From contig QANY01009387.1 of the NCBI GenBank assembly GCA_003255025.1, positions 2,542,001-2,606,000 of the forward strand: a stretch of 64,000 bases of DNA, given 5' to 3'. This DNA is from Datisca glomerata (taxonomy: Eukaryota > Streptophyta > Magnoliopsida > Cucurbitales > Datiscaceae). The notes below the pieces were generated by a model. The model was given only the letters and a program-made list of their open reading frames with translations, had not been told where the DNA came from and searched no databases. The position numbers and the translations under genes are program-made. Positions 23,626-35,097 of the stretch are shown here, piece after piece (position 1 is the first letter of the stretch; each line of letters begins with the position of its first letter).

Positions 23626-25965
23626 TCATCTTTGATTCTCCATCTTGGAAGCTATAGACCATAAGTGGCCAGATTTCGTAGCTGAGCAAAGACACCTTTG
23701 GCTAGCTATTGCAGCAAATGGGATAAATCCACTTAGTTTCCTTAGTAGTAAATATAGTTGTTGGCCTATTATTATGGTGATATACAATCTCCCTCCATGG
23801 TTGTGCATGAAAAGAAAATACATGATGTTAACATTGTTCATAGCTGATCGTAAGCAACTAGGAAATGATATTGATTTAGCATATTTGATTGATGATCTTA
23901 AAGTTTTCTGGGAAGTGGGAATTAAGGCATATGATGCATCGAGAAGAGAGTTTTACTCTTAGAGCAGTCTTAATGTGGACGATTTTTTATTTTCCTGCAT
24001 ATGAAAACTAATGTGGATGCACTGTTAAAGGTTATTATGCTTGTCTAATATGTGCAGAAGATACATCTTCTATTAGGCTGAAACACATCAAACAAAATGC
24101 ATATATAGGACATAGAAGATTTTTATCACTCACACATCCTTATAGAAGGCAAAAAAGACATTTGATGGTAATCAAGAGTGTGGAACAACTCCTGCACCTT
24201 TAAGGGGAAAAGAAGTGTTGGAAAGAGTTGAGAAAGTTAGATTTACACTGAGAAAGAAGAATGTGAAGGAATCGGCGAAAGATGGTTTGTCCAAATTTTA
24301 CCGGAAGAATCAATCAATTTTCTTCAATCTAGAATATTGGAAAAGCTTACTTGTTCGACATTGTCTCAATTTTATGGACATTGAAAAAAATATTTGCATG
24401 AATATTATAGGAACACTGCTTGACATTTCTGGGAAGACAAGAGATGAGTTGTCTAGTCGTATTGATCTTGTAGAAATGGGCATTAGACCATAATTGGCAC
24501 AAAAAATCGATGAAAAAAAACAGTCCTACCAAGCTTGTTACACAGTCCTACCAAGCTTAGTATTAATGGGTTGAAATCTCACGATTGTCATACATTAATA
24601 CAACATATACTCCGTGTGGCAATACATGGATTATTACCAGATCATGTAGGATATGGAATCACTAAACTTTGTTCATTCTTTAATGCAATTTGTAGTAAGG
24701 TTATAGATGTTACACAACTAGATGTGCTACACAAAGAAATTGTTGTGACGTTATTTATTCTTTAGGAAAAAAATTCCTCCCACATTCTTCACCATAATGG
24801 TTCATCCCATTGTGCACCTTGTTAGAGAGGTATGACTCTGTGGACCAGTTCACTTGCAGTGGATGTACCCATTTGAACGATATATGAAAATGTGAAAGAG
24901 TTATATAAGAAATCACAATCGTCCAGAAGGTTGCATTAGTGAGTGTTATATTGCTGAAGAATCTGTAGAGTTTTGTATCAAATATCTAGGAGTTAAATCA
25001 ATTGGAGTTCCATGCTCAGATGATAATTTGAAAGATGATATGCCTTTATCAAGTGGTCATGTGGAAAGAATTGATCACGAACAGTGGAAATAAGCACATC
25101 GTTACGTATTAGAAAATACTAATGAAGTTCAACCCTATATCGATTAAGTATAATAATCTCAATCTTTTTTTATCATGCTCATTGTTTTTTGTTATGGTTC
25201 TCTATTTCATACTCTATTTGAATTTTTGTTTTGCACTGCTATATAGGCAATGTATGACTTTCTTGAGGAAGAAGTATCCTAACAAATCAAGGAGACATAA
25301 ATGGCTACAAGATGAACATAACCGACATTTATATATTGGTTGCGTGATCAAGTAAATGATATTGATGTCTCTATAAGTGTAACAAATACACTGAGGTTGA
25401 TAGAATGCAACACAATTTATGAGGTAATCACATTTTGGATATGCCATGAATGGCTATAGATTTCATACAAAATATCGTGATAACGATCAATGTTTCCAGA
25501 ACAGTGGAGTTAGTGTAGTGGCATATACAATGCAGATTGCAAGTGCTAAGGATAACAATACTATTTACTTAGACTTGTCCTTTTATGGAGTGATCCAAGA
25601 GATTTGGGAGCTTAATTATCATACGTTTAGAATTCCATTGTTTAAATGTGAGTGGGTTGAGAATAGTAATGGGATCATAGTTGATGATCTTGGATTTACA
25701 TTAGTTGGTCTTGGAAGTTTTTTATGTCGAAGATCCAAGATGGTCAGTTGTCTTATCTTCCACTTAAAGAGAATATCGTAAAAGTATTGTTAATGATGAT
25801 TTAGGTGATACATTATTAAATTATTATTTATTTGCAAAAGAGACGCCTGACACAGATGGTGAAAACGAGGTTGCTTATGTTCGACCAAATGGCAAAGACA
25901 CTATGATTATTGAAGGTATTACATGCAACAATGTCTTGTTATTAGTATGATATTGGCATGTTTGT
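23626..25965 (+). pseudogene. CACTA transposase Tnp2 (Transposase_21, DUF4218, DUF4216), broken
   Basis: Starts mid-domain with AIDHKWPDF, then RHLWLAIAANGINPLSFLSSKYSCWPIIMV and YNLPPWLCMKRKYMM, the Transposase_21 core. Later, in several frames: VEKVRFTLRKKNVKES, NLEYWKSLLVRHCLNFMDIEKNICMNIIGTLLDI (23,900-24,490). A DUF4218-like part reads GLKSHDCHTLIQHILRVAI and YDSVDQFTCSGCTHLN. A DUF4216-like part reads GYRFHTKYRDNDQCFQNSGVSVVA, YGVIQEIWELNYHTFRIPLFKCEWV and GFTLVGLG (25,446-25,720), ending near VAYVRPNGKDTMII. The N-terminal third normally found in Tnp2 is absent. Multiple stops and frameshifts remove activity. Tnp2 is the catalytic transposase of En/Spm elements. Confidence 0.9.
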
Positions 25966-26419
25966 AATTTGTTTAACTTTTTTGTTTTATCTTTCACTGA
26001 GGTTTAAACTAAATAGTTTATAGTGCAATACATGAGTGGATAATGAAGCCGTAAATATCAAATCAACAAAACATGTATGAATTGAAACTTTATTTCAATA
26101 CTCTTTTACTTTACTTTGTAATTGATTGGTTAAACCAACCTTTATTTTTTACTGGGTTCAACAACTAAGTAGATCAATTTGGGAGCAACTAGAACAACTT
26201 AAAGAAGTATTCAAAGTTCAGTAGTTTTAAGGTTTTTTGTAATTAATTACGTTATTTATTTTTTCTGGTCTACAATGTTAGAAATTTTGAGGATGATCAT
26301 ATTGTATGCAATGAAAAGTTATATTGTCTGCTGCGATATTTATGGTATTTGTCTAATTTCATTTATTGTTCAATTCTAATAGGTTGCCTTAATTATACTG
26401 TAAACATATTTAAACAAAT
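25966..26419 (+). other. CACTA 3' untranslated stretch
   Basis: AT-rich sequence between the end of the Tnp2 similarity and the right subterminal repeats. No motif recognised. Confidence 0.5.
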
Positions 26420-26780
26420 ATATATTATCAGCGATGACTGTTTGTATACACACCATCATAAATATATAATAAAAATGATGGTTTTGAAAATAAAATAAAT
26501 AATAAATAATAAACAACGAGGACGAGGTCTATACACACTGTCGTTAAAGACAACTCAACAACGACATCGGTGTGTGCAGTAACCATCATTGAGGAACCAA
26601 AAACAATCTTCGTTCTTGTGTGTTTGAAGACGACGATGTCTGGAACGATTGTCATTTTTTTACCCATCGTAATAAATATGTGATTTTTTACGACATCTTT
26701 TCAGACGACGGGTGACTACCCGTTGTCTTTGATTTTTAATGATGAGAAATTCTCGTTGTTAAAAATAGTTTTGTAGTAGT
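26420..26780 (-). repeat. right subterminal and terminal repeat of outer CACTA
   Basis: Dense CGACG/CGTCG motifs (AACGAGGACGAGG, GTCGTTAAAGAC, GACGACGATGTC, ACGACGGGTGACTACCC, GATGAGAAATTCTCGTTG), ending TTTTGTAGTAGTG at 26780 before the AAT duplication. Confidence 0.85.
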
Positions 26781-27184
26781 GAATGAGTTTCTGATACTTA
26801 AGTTAATATTTTGATAAAATAGGAGAGTCAAGTTGAGATGGATATTTATAAAAAAAATTATGACTTTAGCAAGGATCTCGATACTAAATTACATAAAATG
26901 CAATGTGATGGGTGACTAGTCAGATTCAATGTTATATAATTGACCTGATATAAAATATGTAGAGAATTTACAGTGATTAGTGAAAATATTATCTAGAGTC
27001 TATTGTGTGTCATTTGCGTATAAACCTCTATATTTATGTAAATGTAAGATCAACTTTGGGTCTACAAATTACAGATATATCACACACGAAACATGAGTCT
27101 ATAGAAATTACCCACGATATAGTTAATATTTGTTCTCATATAAGAGAAATAATGAATGACTCTCTTAACGAGTTCAAGAGATGA

Positions 27185-27255
27185 AAAATATGTAAGTTTG
27201 TTGGTTGACACATGCTTCCTCTGAAAGTAAATTATGGAGGTCTTATTTCAAGATA
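27185..27255 (+). repeat. left half of a duplicated locus, split by the LINE
   Basis: ATGTAAGTTTGTTGGTTGAC to TTATTTCAAGATA matches 34,961-35,027 almost base for base (one A/G difference in the first 60). The right half of the same locus continues at 33,305 after the LINE. Confidence 0.9.
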
Positions 27256-27405
27256 GATTTTCTTATCGAATGTTTGAAGATAAAATTGAATGAGCGATTT
27301 TCTAGAAGATGTTAGAGAGAGAATCTATCACTTCTCTCTAGAACTTTGACGTGATTTCTCTTCATCCGGGAGGAGGCTCCCGGCGCCGTTCAATCCCCAA
27401 CAATC

Positions 27406-28990
27406 ATGGTGAACGGTGATTACTTTGATGGTAAAGTCCTAGGTACTACTAAGTCACGAGATGATCCATAATAGGTAACCCTAGCTCACAGCTCCATTAA
27501 TGGTGTTGGCACCATTAATAATAACATTACCCTCTCAATCTCTAGAACTCATGGAGCAGCTAAGGATGGATCAATTACGAAAGGAGATACAGTTGAAGCT
27601 CCACCTTTTCCAACCAGAAAACCTGCAAACTCGGCGGTCCCAAAATATAATGAGGTGGTTGAAGATCTTGAGTTGTATGCCTTCACCCAAGGTTTCAGAA
27701 AATACGTCCCTCCCCCATCATTAATCTTGCAGAAGAACAAGGTGTACGATAAGCTTTACGGTGTAATCCGTCTACCAAACCTAGGGATGGTACATGGGAA
27801 GACAAAGTTAAACATAACCAGAAACAAAGGTTACAATTGGCACATGAAGATACTGCCTTAGTTGAAGGGGACAACATCATTGTTTTGCTATCGTATTATG
27901 TAACAAAGGAGATTTTTTCTAGATGGGAGGCCTTCCTGGTTGGCTTCTTTGTGGGGAAAACTGCCCCTTTTCACTTGGTAAAAAAGATTGATGTCTAGTT
28001 GTGGGAGAATCGAGGCCTTTCAAATATAACAACAGAAAAATGTCTATTATATTTCAAATTCGACTCCTTGGCAGAGAAAGATTCCTTCTTTGAAGATGAT
28101 CCATAAGAACCTGTCTGGAAAGCCCCTGATACTTCAACCATGGCAGCCTAATGTCAAGTACACAAAAGATAAGTTAGCCAAAGTTCTAGTTTGGGTCAAG
28201 TTGTGGAATGTGCCAATGGAATTATGGCCTGCTAAAGCATTAGGTCATATTGTCAGCACTGTGGGCAAGCCTATTCATTCAGACTACCTTACTGCAATTG
28301 GGGCAAGGAAAGACTATGCAATATTTTATGTTGAAATTCAAGTTTCTTCTAAAATTGTTAAGCAGTTTGAGATTAACCTAGGGGTCGAGGATTGGGAACC
28401 AATCATTGTTTTAGTTGAGTATGAAGGCCTCCCAAAGAGATGCATGAAATGCTCCCTCTTTGGACATTACTGCGATTTTGTTAAACAATGACAAAACAGA
28501 GAAACCCTAAGCATTGAAACCTCTGCCCTAAAGCTGAACCAAAACACTGAGAACCAGAATCTTGACCTGGTCCTATCCTCCCCCAACACCCAATATCCCA
28601 ACCCCACCTCACCCACAAAACCCCCATCACCCCTCAACTCCATAAATAGCCATCCCACTCCCCATACCCCTAACCCAACCCCTCCTTCCACTCCCGTTGA
28701 CTCTGCCCCTTTCTTCCCCCCAATAGGAGTTCTGGACAATTGGTCAATCAAAGAAATTCAAGAGGAAGTTGAGGGTTAGTCCTACCAACTCCTCTTCCTC
28801 CCTAATAAATCCAAATGCAAGTGAACCTGAGCCTATTCCCCTCCAAAGGTTCAAGGATGGACTTGTGGGAGTTTCAGGTCTTTTAACCCAAAACCATGGG
28901 AAAAGTGCAAAACCATGTACACCTATTTCGAATTCCTCTACCTCTTCCAAGAATAAGAAAAATAACATCGGTCATCTTACCCCACACCCT
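27406..28990 (+). pseudogene. LINE ORF1 (DUF4283 / zinc knuckle), broken
   Basis: ATG at 27,406 begins MVNGDYFDGKVLGTTKSRDDP and is soon stopped. The frames that follow read EAPPFPTRKPANSAVPKYNEV, then NKVYDKLYGVIRLP, then the DUF4283 part AFLVGFFVGKTAPFHLVKKIDV. Next come WQPNVKYTKDKLAKVLVWVKLWNVPMELW and IGARKDYAIFYVEIQVSS. YEGLPKRCMKCSLFGHYC (about 28,420-28,475) is the zf-CCHC knuckle, but the last cysteine is not at the usual spacing. A proline-rich tail (28,560-28,760) and a serine-rich tail follow. The protein would coat the LINE RNA. At least three frameshifts are needed to read it through. Confidence 0.8.
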
Positions 28991-29048
28991 AGCAAATAGA
29001 TAGGGAAACAATTTTCACTAAGTAGGGGCTCCCACACAACCCTTTCAT

Positions 29049-32000
29049 ATGTTTAATCTTGCAACCTCGAATGTGAGAGGCCTCAATGAGTCCCTCAAAC
29101 ATGTTGATGTAAGGAAATTATGCATGGATTATAACCTATCTCTTTATTTCTTAGTTGAAACAAAGATCAAGAAATCTAAGTTTGAGAAATTTTCAAAATA
29201 TGTTTTCCCTAACTAGGTAGCTCTTTCCAATAATGATTATGCATCTTGGGGTAGGATTTAGGTAGCCTGGGATCCCAAAGTTCTAAACTTGTCTGCCCTT
29301 TACATATCTGATAAAGCAATCTTATGTAAAGTTATTGCTTTGGAAAACATGTTATCTATTATGTCAGCTTTATCTATGCGTCAAATTCTAAGACAATTAG
29401 GAGGTAGTTATGGAGCTCATTATTGGACCACTTCTCTACCAGCTCTGGATTTCCCTACTTTGGAAAGGAGACTTTAATGTATATCTTACCGAACTGAAAA
29501 AGCGAGATGGTGAATGCGTGGGACTTGAATTCCTGTACCTTTGCAATTGAAGTTGAAAACCTAGCCTACTCAGGTTGTCACTTCACTTGGAAAATCACCA
29601 TCAAGATGGAACTTGCATCATGTGAAAACTAGACAGAGCCATTGCCAACACCCATTAGATTGATGTTTTTTATGCTAAATGCTTATTTGCCCCTTGAAAT
29701 TCCATATCCATAATGTTGTCATTATCAGTTTAGCTAAGGCACCTCACAAACCCAAGGTCCCCTTCAAGTTCTTTGACTTTTGGTTTAATAGGGAGCTTTT
29801 TGGCATCTTCTATCTAATACATGGGATACCAAAATTGAGGGAACAACTATGTCATAACTTTACAAGAAACTCAGAGCCTTAAAGACTACTTTAAAGAAGT
29901 TTATTGAGTCCAATTATAGTGATATATCTTCTAGTGTTAACATGGCTAGAGCTCATCTAGAAGTAAACCAAGGGAACCTTGCATCTGACTCACTTAATCC
30001 CTCAATCCAAGCCCAGGAAACAACATCTTATGATGATTTTTTGGAGTTAAGGCTTGCTAAAGAAGTCTTCTTTAAGCATAAGTCTAGAGTCAAGTGGCTA
30101 GAGTCGAGAGACCACTATACTGCCTTTTCCACCAAAGCATGAAGAAGAATCGTATAAAATCAAGATCACACACCTAATCAACCAGGGCTCTGTTTTAAGC
30201 TCCCCTAAGGATATCTCAAACCATATTATGGATTTTTATACTAAACTGCTAGGGTCCCCAAATCAGGATGCTGATATTAACTAGATATTCTTGGAGTGGC
30301 TCTTCCTAAGAGAGACAATGAAATCCAAGGAGTGTTGTTAATATCCCCAATTACAGGTGAGGAAATTAGGAAAACGATCTTTAGTACGGGCAGTTCTAAA
30401 GCCCCTGGCCCAGATGTGTTTCCTGTAAGTTTCTTTAAGAGGGCTTGGCATATTGTTCGCGAAGATGTGATTAATGTTGTCTTGGAACTCTTTGTTATCT
30501 TTTGAAGGAGGAAAACTCTACAACTATAACCCTTATCCCCAAAATCCTCAACCTAGCTTTTGAAGGGGACTTCAGAACCATATCATGTTGTAATGTGGTT
30601 TATAAATACATTACAAAGATTCTAGTAGAAAGACTTAAACATATCCTACCTGACATCATCAGTAACAATCAACGTGCCTTTGTCCAAGGGAGGAAATTTC
30701 AGATAACATATTCTTTTCTCAGGAACTCTTTTGAAGCTATCACAGATCCCTAGGATATTGGGAAAACTATGCGATGTCTCAAATTCCCTGACAGATACAT
30801 CTCTTGGGTCATGGAATGTGTTCCATCTCCCTCCTACTCAGTTTATATTAATGGTGAGCTGACTGGCTATTTTAGAGGGCTAAGGATTTAAGACAAGGAG
30901 ATTCCATATCCCCATACATATTTGTCATGATTATGGAAGTTCTTACAGGGATCCTGAGATTTGAGCCTCAAATTCTAACTTCTAGTTCCATTGCAGATGT
31001 AAACAGATGGATATAGTGAATTTATGTTTTGCTGATGACCTGTTAATTCTCTGTAAAAGGGATAGAAGTAGTGTGGAGGTTATCAAAGAATGCATGGATC
31101 TGTTCCAAAGCTTGTATGGCCTACATCTAAATCTCTAGAAAAGGCATGTGTTTCAATCTAGGGTGGATTCTGAATCAACCAAGGATATTCTCTTAATCTT
31201 GGGCTTCAATGTAGTGCTTCTACCAGTCAGATACTTAAGAGTTCATTTGATTACCACCAAGCTAACCAAGCATGACTGTGAAGCTTTAGTGAATAATATG
31301 ACAGCTAGAATCAAATCATGGGACTCCAAATATCTTTCTTAAGATAGATTATAGTTGATCAAATCCGTGCTTCTAGGAATGTTCCAATTTCGGAGTGGGT
31401 TATTTATATTGCCCAAAAAGTGGTGAAGAAGATTCAGGACCTTATTAGGATCTTCCTATGGAATGGGAATGAGACAAAACACACAGGGGATAAATTAGTA
31501 TGAGTGGATCTGTGTTGTAAGAAAAACCAAGGTGGGCTGGGATTGAAAGATCTGGTCCTCGCTAATGAAGTTGCAGTGACTAAACACCTCTGGTCCCTTG
31601 TCCTTCCCTCCCATAGATCTCTTTGGAAGGACTGGTGCAAGGCTTACCTTATCAGGAAAAGTTCTACATTCTTTGTTCCTACCCCAGCAAACCCCTAATG
31701 GTTTAAAGGAAACTTCTAAACTAAGAACCAAGTTCCTCCCTTTATGCTCTGTCTCTATTGGTGATGGAATTTTCGTGAACCTTTGGACAGACAGTTGGCA
31801 CCCTTTGGGCATACTGATATCTAGATTTGGACATTGGCTCATCTCAGGCACGGATAGGATCAAACCGCAATTGTTAGCAAAATCATTGTGAATGGTATTT
31901 GTCCTTGGCATTCCATCAGAAGTATACATGGTGATCTCATGGATCTCGGAAGTGTGGAACTTCCTCCCCCTCAACCATATGGAGAATACATGTGGACTAA

Positions 32001-32560
32001 GACTGGTGGACCTAATGGTAAGTTCAATACATGACACACATATAGAGCTCTAACCAACCCAAGGGTAAAATGAGTTGGCACAAAATGGTCAAGTTTAAAT
32101 TCAACATTCTAAGGTGCAGTTTATGTCTTGGTTGGTTATCCTAAACAAATTGACCGCTAGAGATAAAATTGTACAATGGAATAATACTTCTAATATGTGT
32201 TTAGATTGTGTATTCTGTGTGGGCCAAGCTGAAACAATTAGTCACCTATTTGTAGAATATCAGTTTGCCATGAGTGTTTGGCTTGATCTCATGAAAAAGA
32301 GTAGGTTAATCTATAATGCTAATAATTGGTCACAACTAGTGGATTGGCTTCTGGCAAAGGCTAAAGGTAAATGCCTATCTGGTGCCCTACTCAGGTTGTC
32401 TTTTCTGTATTTATGTATTATGTATGGAATGAATGGAATGCCATAATTTTTAAAGGATGAGCCAGGGATAGACAAGTCCTGGTCAAAGCTATCCCGAATA
32501 TTGTGAAATCTAGATATGGAATGCCAAAGGGATCAAAACTGATGCTTGAGACACTGATCT
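29049..32560 (+). pseudogene. LINE ORF2 (endonuclease, reverse transcriptase, zf-RVT), broken
   Basis: ATG at 29,049 reads MFNLATSNVRGLNESLKHVDVRKL and LYFLVETKIKKSKF, the start of an APE-type endonuclease with the catalytic Glu in VETK. LWKGDFNV follows near 29,455. The reverse transcriptase has KAPGPDVFPVSFFKRAW (about 30,395), TTITLIPKI, RTISCCNVVYKYITKILVERL, NNQRAFVQGR, YISWVMECV, YSVYINGEL and LCFADDLLILCKR, with FADD intact at 31,028-31,039. Motif A (the K-A-Y-D region) is missing: the text runs from TDP-stop straight to CLKFPDRYISWV, implying a deletion. The C-terminal zf-RVT reads CVFCVGQAETISHLFVEY (about 32,205-32,262). More than ten stops are present. Confidence 0.88.
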
Positions 32561-33304
32561 GATTCTAAATTTGGAGTTAAACCCCTATAGCTTTGAGGCA
32601 AACATTTATCTTGGAGCTTCCCCCTCTCCTCCCCCACCCCTCCATGTCCTTCTTTTGCTTGTTGTCCTTTTGGGCTGCTGTTCTATATTGTTTTTGTAAG
32701 GTTCAGGCATGATCTATAAAGGCTTAAGCAGGTTTTGTTTTTTAGTTGATGAATTTATTTATTCTATTGAGCTTGGGGTGTGGTGTCATTTCTATCTCAT
32801 AGTGTTTGTCTTCAATTGTTGTAAGCCTTGGGTGCTGAAGGAGAGGCACATACTGTCATCTATGGCTTTTGCTATAAATGAGCTCTCTTGGAAAGTAAAT
32901 TGTACTAGATATGTTGGTTTCTGTTTTCTTTGGTTGGCTCTTGTTATGAGGTGGCCAATGGACTTTGCAGAATTATGGTTTGTAGGTGATGAACAATGGA
33001 TTTTGCGGATCCGGTTTGATATATGCTTTTGCCGAATTATGGTTTTGTTGGTGTTGGTTAGTGCTCTCGTGCTTCCTCACCTCTCTTGTAAACATGGTGC
33101 TTTGTTATCTTTGGGGTTGTTTCATAAAACCCATTGCCTTTAATTTTTTTGAACCCTTGTGGCTGTTAGCTAATAGCTAAAATAGTGTATCTATAGGTTG
33201 ACATAGTTTTGATTTTTATTTCCATGTAAATTTGATTTTGTTTCTCCTGGGGTTTGTCTAGTGTGTAAGTATCTTTCTTGGTTTATAAAATATTCATTAA
33301 AAAA
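32561..33304 (+). other. LINE 3' UTR and short A tail
   Basis: No frame resembles protein here. The T- and G-rich sequence ends in TATAAAATATTCATT plus A7, the usual 3' end of plant L1 elements. Confidence 0.7.
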
Positions 33305-33389
33305 AGATAAAATTGAATGGATCAAACATTTAGGTCTACACTATTTGGTAAAAAAAGAAAAAAGAAAAAAAACATATTGGCAAATGCCT
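33305..33389 (+). repeat. right half of the LINE-split duplicated locus
   Basis: AGATAAAATTGAATGGATCA to ATATTGGCAAATGCCT matches 35,023-35,097. It has a few substitutions, a 4-bp deletion at the junction, and an extra A-rich AAAAAGAAAAAAG block. Similarity stops where a SINE tail begins. Confidence 0.88.
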
Positions 33390-33395
33390 AATTTT

Positions 33396-33475
33396 TTTAT
33401 CAAAGTTACATTACAAATTTTATGGGGTTGAGAGAATATGACTCGAACTCACGACCACTAAGGTATGTGTGTGTG
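33396..33475 (-). mobile_element. SINE of the 3.3-kb family, partial
   Basis: On the minus strand: CGTGAGTTCGAGTCATATTC (B box) to ATTTGTAATGTAACTTTGAT then an A-run, matching the split SINE at 3284. The A-box half is not clearly recognisable, so this copy is probably 5' truncated or decayed. A weak flank match, GCAAATGCC against GTAAATGTC, may be its duplication. Confidence 0.75.
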
Positions 33476-33519
33476 GGTAAATGTCATTTGTTTTGAGTTA
33501 ATTGCGTGGTAAAGTACGT

Positions 33520-34956
33520 GGTGAACTTATTTTCTAATATTTTCCCACGTTTATTTTCAATATTCTCATTTGATATGGTAAAGTTATTTAACTTAGTTAA
33601 ATAATAATCTTACATTATTTTCCCTATCAATTTTCCACAAAAATCTAGTTTACCAAATAATTTTTCCAATTCACTTATCCATCTTACCAACACATCTATA
33701 CATTTTCTAAAATATCTTTCATTTCTCACATTCCCATAAAACATCATCATTACTTGTTTTTACGTTTCTCCCTACTTGATTTGGGTATTTTATTTTTTTC
33801 ATGATCAAAGCCACACCTAAAGGTCTCTTAAAGTTCTTAATCCTGAAATTTTGCCTGATCTCGTTTGGTTCAGAAGGGGTCAAAATCTGTACCGTTCCCA
33901 AATTTGAGATTTTTTCCTGTCCCAAATCCGTTCGGGTTGGGATTGAGACTTGATATTTTAAACGGCTCATATTTCCATCCCACCCGTTCTCGTCCAAAAT
34001 GATCATCCGCAAACCCGTTCCGAGGTTCATCCGACAAGATTAAGATATTCACATTAATTGAAATGAGTGATATAAAATATTATATTTAGAAAAATCAAGA
34101 ATATACATGAACTCTTCGTATATGTATAATATAAAATTAAATGATTTAAAATAAGCATTCATAATCTTAAAAAAAATATTTGAACTTAATAGCTAATTAA
34201 AAAGAAGTTCTATATATTGAGTGTTTGCTTACAAAAGATGAAAATTAATAAGGTAATATCGGAGAAAACGATCTACATATATTTTTTAGTAAATTTAAAC
34301 AATCTTCCATTTTATTTATATGATGTTTGTTTATATAAAAAATCATATATTTGGCCAATTTCATCCCACTTAAATCTGCTTTACCAAAAGATTTGACATT
34401 TCGTAAATAACATGCGACGTTAGCAAAACTGTTAAAAATATTTACGGTGGTCGATAGAATGACCACATGGATATAATGTGTAAATGTTCATGATAGAATT
34501 GAGATGTTTTAAACAATAATGATTACGTTACAACCTTGTATAAGCTTTAGTGGCAAATTATGTAATTTTCTAGAAAAAATATTTATACGTTGTATGTAAA
34601 AATTTATTTTATCTTTTAACGCAGTAAAAGAAAAGTAGCGAATTTGATTTTATTGGGATTCTTAATAAAATAGTTAATTTGTTAAGATATATAATAAAAT
34701 ATATTTAACATTTCATTTGATTTGAGTTTGTAAATAACCATTGAAAATATATATAAATAATCAATAATTTAATTATTTTTAAATTTTTATAACTTTTTCA
34801 ACAACTTTACCCTTACCCACTTAAATTATACTAAACAATGTACTCTCACTTTTCTACTAATTTTTAACTTAACCATGTATCACTAAATATGATCATTTCA
34901 AAATCTTATCATCTAAATTTATCATTTAAACTTCTTCATCCAATTAATTTTCTCTT
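33520..34956. other. AT-rich spacer with a possible hAT remnant
   Basis: At about 33,780-34,040 the minus strand reads GGAACGGGTTTGCGG and CCCAACCCGAACGG, the G/C-rich degenerate style seen inside plant hAT MITEs, but no ends or duplication were found. The remainder is AT-rich with no gene. Confidence 0.4.
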
Positions 34957-35097
34957 AAAAGATGTAAGTTTGTTGGTTGACGCATGCTTCCTCTGAAAGT
35001 AAATTATGGAGGTCTTATTTCAAGATAATTTAAATTGAATGGATCAAACATTTTGGTCTACACTATTTGACAAAAAAAAACATATTGGCAAATGCCT
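34957..35097 (+). repeat. uninterrupted (empty-site) copy of the LINE target locus
   Basis: Continuous equivalent of 27,185-27,255 plus 33,305-33,389. It reads through TTATTTCAAGATAATTTAAA with no LINE. It is a paralogous copy of the pre-insertion site, about 1.6 kb downstream of the filled copy. Confidence 0.9.

Larger units (their letters stand above)
13156..26780 (+). mobile_element. 13.6-kb CACTA (En/Spm) transposon with nested insertions
   Basis: The right end TTTTGTAGTAGTG (reverse complement CACTACTACAAAA) matches a left end CATTACTACAATTTT, one C-to-T change from CACTACTAC. Both are flanked by AAT (13153-13155 and 26781-26783), the 3-bp duplication of this superfamily. Subterminal regions carry repeated CGACGG-type motifs. 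The interior encodes broken Tnp2, transposase_24-like and DUF8039/Ulp1 genes, all on the plus strand. Nested inside are a hAT MITE (15479-16114), another CACTA (18182-22758) and a LINE-derived fragment (about 13500-13765). Removing the two confirmed nested elements leaves about 8.4 kb, a reasonable autonomous size. Confidence 0.92.
27256..33304 (+). mobile_element. L1-type LINE, nearly full length, inactive
   Basis: About 6.05 kb with a 5' leader, ORF1, ORF2 and a 3' UTR ending in TTTATAAAATATTCATT and seven A. Flanks share AAGATA (27,250-27,255 and about 33,304-33,309). The empty site read from the duplicate at 34,957-35,097 shows where it went in. Both ORFs carry many stops and frameshifts. 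It is the most complete non-LTR element in the window and is unrelated in its tail to the minus-strand LINE family at 2969 and 53,061. Confidence 0.9.

Noticed and set aside
28467..28968. Two minus-strand frames of 94 and 74 codons, glycine- and phenylalanine-rich.
   Set aside because: Antisense shadows of the proline/serine-rich tail of LINE ORF1.
31495..32037. 180-codon minus-strand frame.
   Set aside because: Antisense to LINE ORF2; the plus-strand readings give the expected reverse transcriptase C-terminal sequence.
32709..33143. 144-codon plus-strand frame with hydrophobic segments, considered as a small membrane protein.
   Set aside because: It is in the LINE 3' UTR, where T- and G-rich composition produces Phe, Leu, Cys and Trp runs; no conserved motif.
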